A stretch of 43,488 nt of DNA from a virus, in IMG/VR virus record IMGVR_UViG_3300044695_004339, positions 1-43,488 of that record, one strand, 5' to 3'. The notes under the pieces were generated by a model, which was not told where the DNA came from, did not search any database, and saw only the letters and a program-made list of their open reading frames with translations. Each line of letters starts with the position of its first letter. The stretch's first letter is position 1. Positions 42,820 through 43,488 of this stretch are shown here, in pieces. A program made the translations under genes and the position numbers.

Positions 42820-43488
42820 TTTTTATCCATTTTTTAAATTCTGAAGGAGACATTGTTTTAAAATCTAATTTACTTAATAAATATTGATTTGTTGTTTTGT
42901 TTTTGTTTTCATCATGAATATTATCTTCTAAACCAATTCTAATACCATCTACTTTTTCTATAAAAGGAAGTATTTTAAATTGATTTTTTCCTATTCCTCC
43001 TAAACATAAATAAGAATCTTTTGGTTTATAATGTAATAAATGATTTACAGATATTTCATCTGCTTGAGCATTTGTCAAATTTCCTAATATCATATTAATA
43101 TAAATAGGTTTTCTAAGTATATTTTTAGAAATTAAGTAATTAGTATAGTTTAGCATTCCTGAATCAAAACATTCTATTTCTGGAACTATATTTAAATCAT
43201 TCATTTTTTCAGCTAATTTAATAATCATTTCTGGACTATTAATATTTACTCCTGTTGTATAATTCCAACTACTCATTGTTAAACTACCCATATCAGGTTT
43301 TAATTCTAATACCTCACTTCTTGCTTCAAAAGTATTATTATGTCTACCACTTAAACTTGTACAAATAGTTAATTCAGGACAATAGTTTCTAATTCCTTCT
43401 ACTATAGGAGCAAAATGCTCTATTTTATTACTTGGTTTACCATTTTTATCTCTTGCATGAATATGAACTAATGTAATTAAATCTTCAT
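42797..43488 (-). CDS. BKACE-family (DUF849) beta-keto acid cleavage enzyme, 5' end beyond window
   Basis: The frame stays open to the right edge, so the gene is partial; 229 codons are visible and about 40-50 N-terminal residues should be missing. I translated the edge sequence by hand. It contains VHIHARD (43448-43468), the two zinc histidines of the family; TSLSGRHNN and LELKPDMGSLT; and IRIGLEDN (about 42921-42950), which supplies the third ligand (Glu) plus the catalytic Arg and Asp. BKACE enzymes (prototype Kce of lysine fermentation) condense a beta-keto acid with acetyl-CoA to give acetoacetate and a new CoA ester. All recalled active-site positions are kept, so it is likely active; the substrate is unknown. 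It is the first visible gene of an overlapping minus-strand cassette with the acyltransferase. Such a gene is unusual in a phage. Confidence 0.88.
   Translation of the reverse strand, partial: EDLITLVHIHARDKNGKPSNKIEHFAPIVEGIRNYCPELTICTSLSGRHNNTFEARSEVLELKPDMGSLTMSSWNYTTGVNINSPEMIIKLAEKMNDLNIVPEIECFDSGMLNYTNYLISKNILRKPIYINMILGNLTNAQADEISVNHLLHYKPKDSYLCLGGIGKNQFKILPFIEKVDGIRIGLEDNIHDENKNKTTNQYLLSKLDFKTMSPSEFKKWIKNGNNNIR

Noticed and set aside
1-43488. CRISPR array, insertion sequence or integrase
   Set aside because: No regularly spaced repeats, no transposase or recombinase catalytic domain and no terminal inverted repeats were seen.

Overview
The window looks like part of the genome of a tailed phage of the crAss-like group (order Crassvirales), or a close relative, infecting a Bacteroidota host. 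The DNA is very AT-rich (under about 30% G+C by eye) and gene-dense. Genes abut or overlap by a few bases, and there is little Shine-Dalgarno signal but many A-rich start contexts. One promoter matches the Bacteroidota consensus (TTTG, 19 bp, TAnnTTTG). The gene set is the crAss-like tail and ejected-protein module: neck/ring-like proteins, a roughly 2,000-residue tail 'muzzle/stabilization' protein, an amidase, several very large cargo proteins, and a 3,948-residue protein with the DFDID catalytic loop of crAss-like virion RNA polymerases. Family assignments are from memory of motifs and gene order, not from a search. The standard code fits throughout: TAA, TGA and TAG are all used as stops.

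Left edge (1-3299). A 40-residue basic protein ends in a strong terminator. It is followed by about 660 bp without a convincing gene. The first part of that gap looks like a promoter plus a roughly 120-nt structured RNA that can fold either into a long closing helix or into a terminator. The second part is a G+C-richer island of unknown nature. Next come a DUF559/VSR-like nuclease (TTG start), a small unknown protein, a 125-residue protein that shares its N-terminal domain with the gene after it, and a calcineurin-like phosphoesterase. A terminator closes the group.

Central block (3300-41123). About 38 kb is read in one direction with no internal terminator that I can see. It holds three 200-310-residue proteins (two neck/ring-like), the 1,958-residue muzzle, an amidase, a Dps-like protein, an unknown 177-residue protein, and then cargo-type proteins of 727, 1,217, 517, 2,084 and 3,948 residues. 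Four free-standing homing-type endonuclease genes sit exactly at gene junctions: one GIY-YIG, one HNH and a tandem pair of endonuclease VII type. The second endonuclease VII copy has its N-terminal zinc knuckle out of frame across a run of ten A. The block ends in an AT-rich hairpin shared with a convergent small gene.

Right edge (41124-43488). A divergent promoter region with palindromic operator-like sites separates a 61-residue minus-strand gene from two small plus-strand genes, one with an AP2-like fold signature. A bidirectional terminator follows. Beyond it is a minus-strand cassette of overlapping genes: a beta-keto acid cleavage enzyme (BKACE/DUF849) with its active-site motifs intact and cut by the window edge, a NeuD/PglD-like hexapeptide acyltransferase, and a small zinc-ribbon-like protein. 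This looks like an auxiliary metabolic module and is the most unexpected part of the window, together with the two-state leader RNA and the multi-domain giant polymerase.
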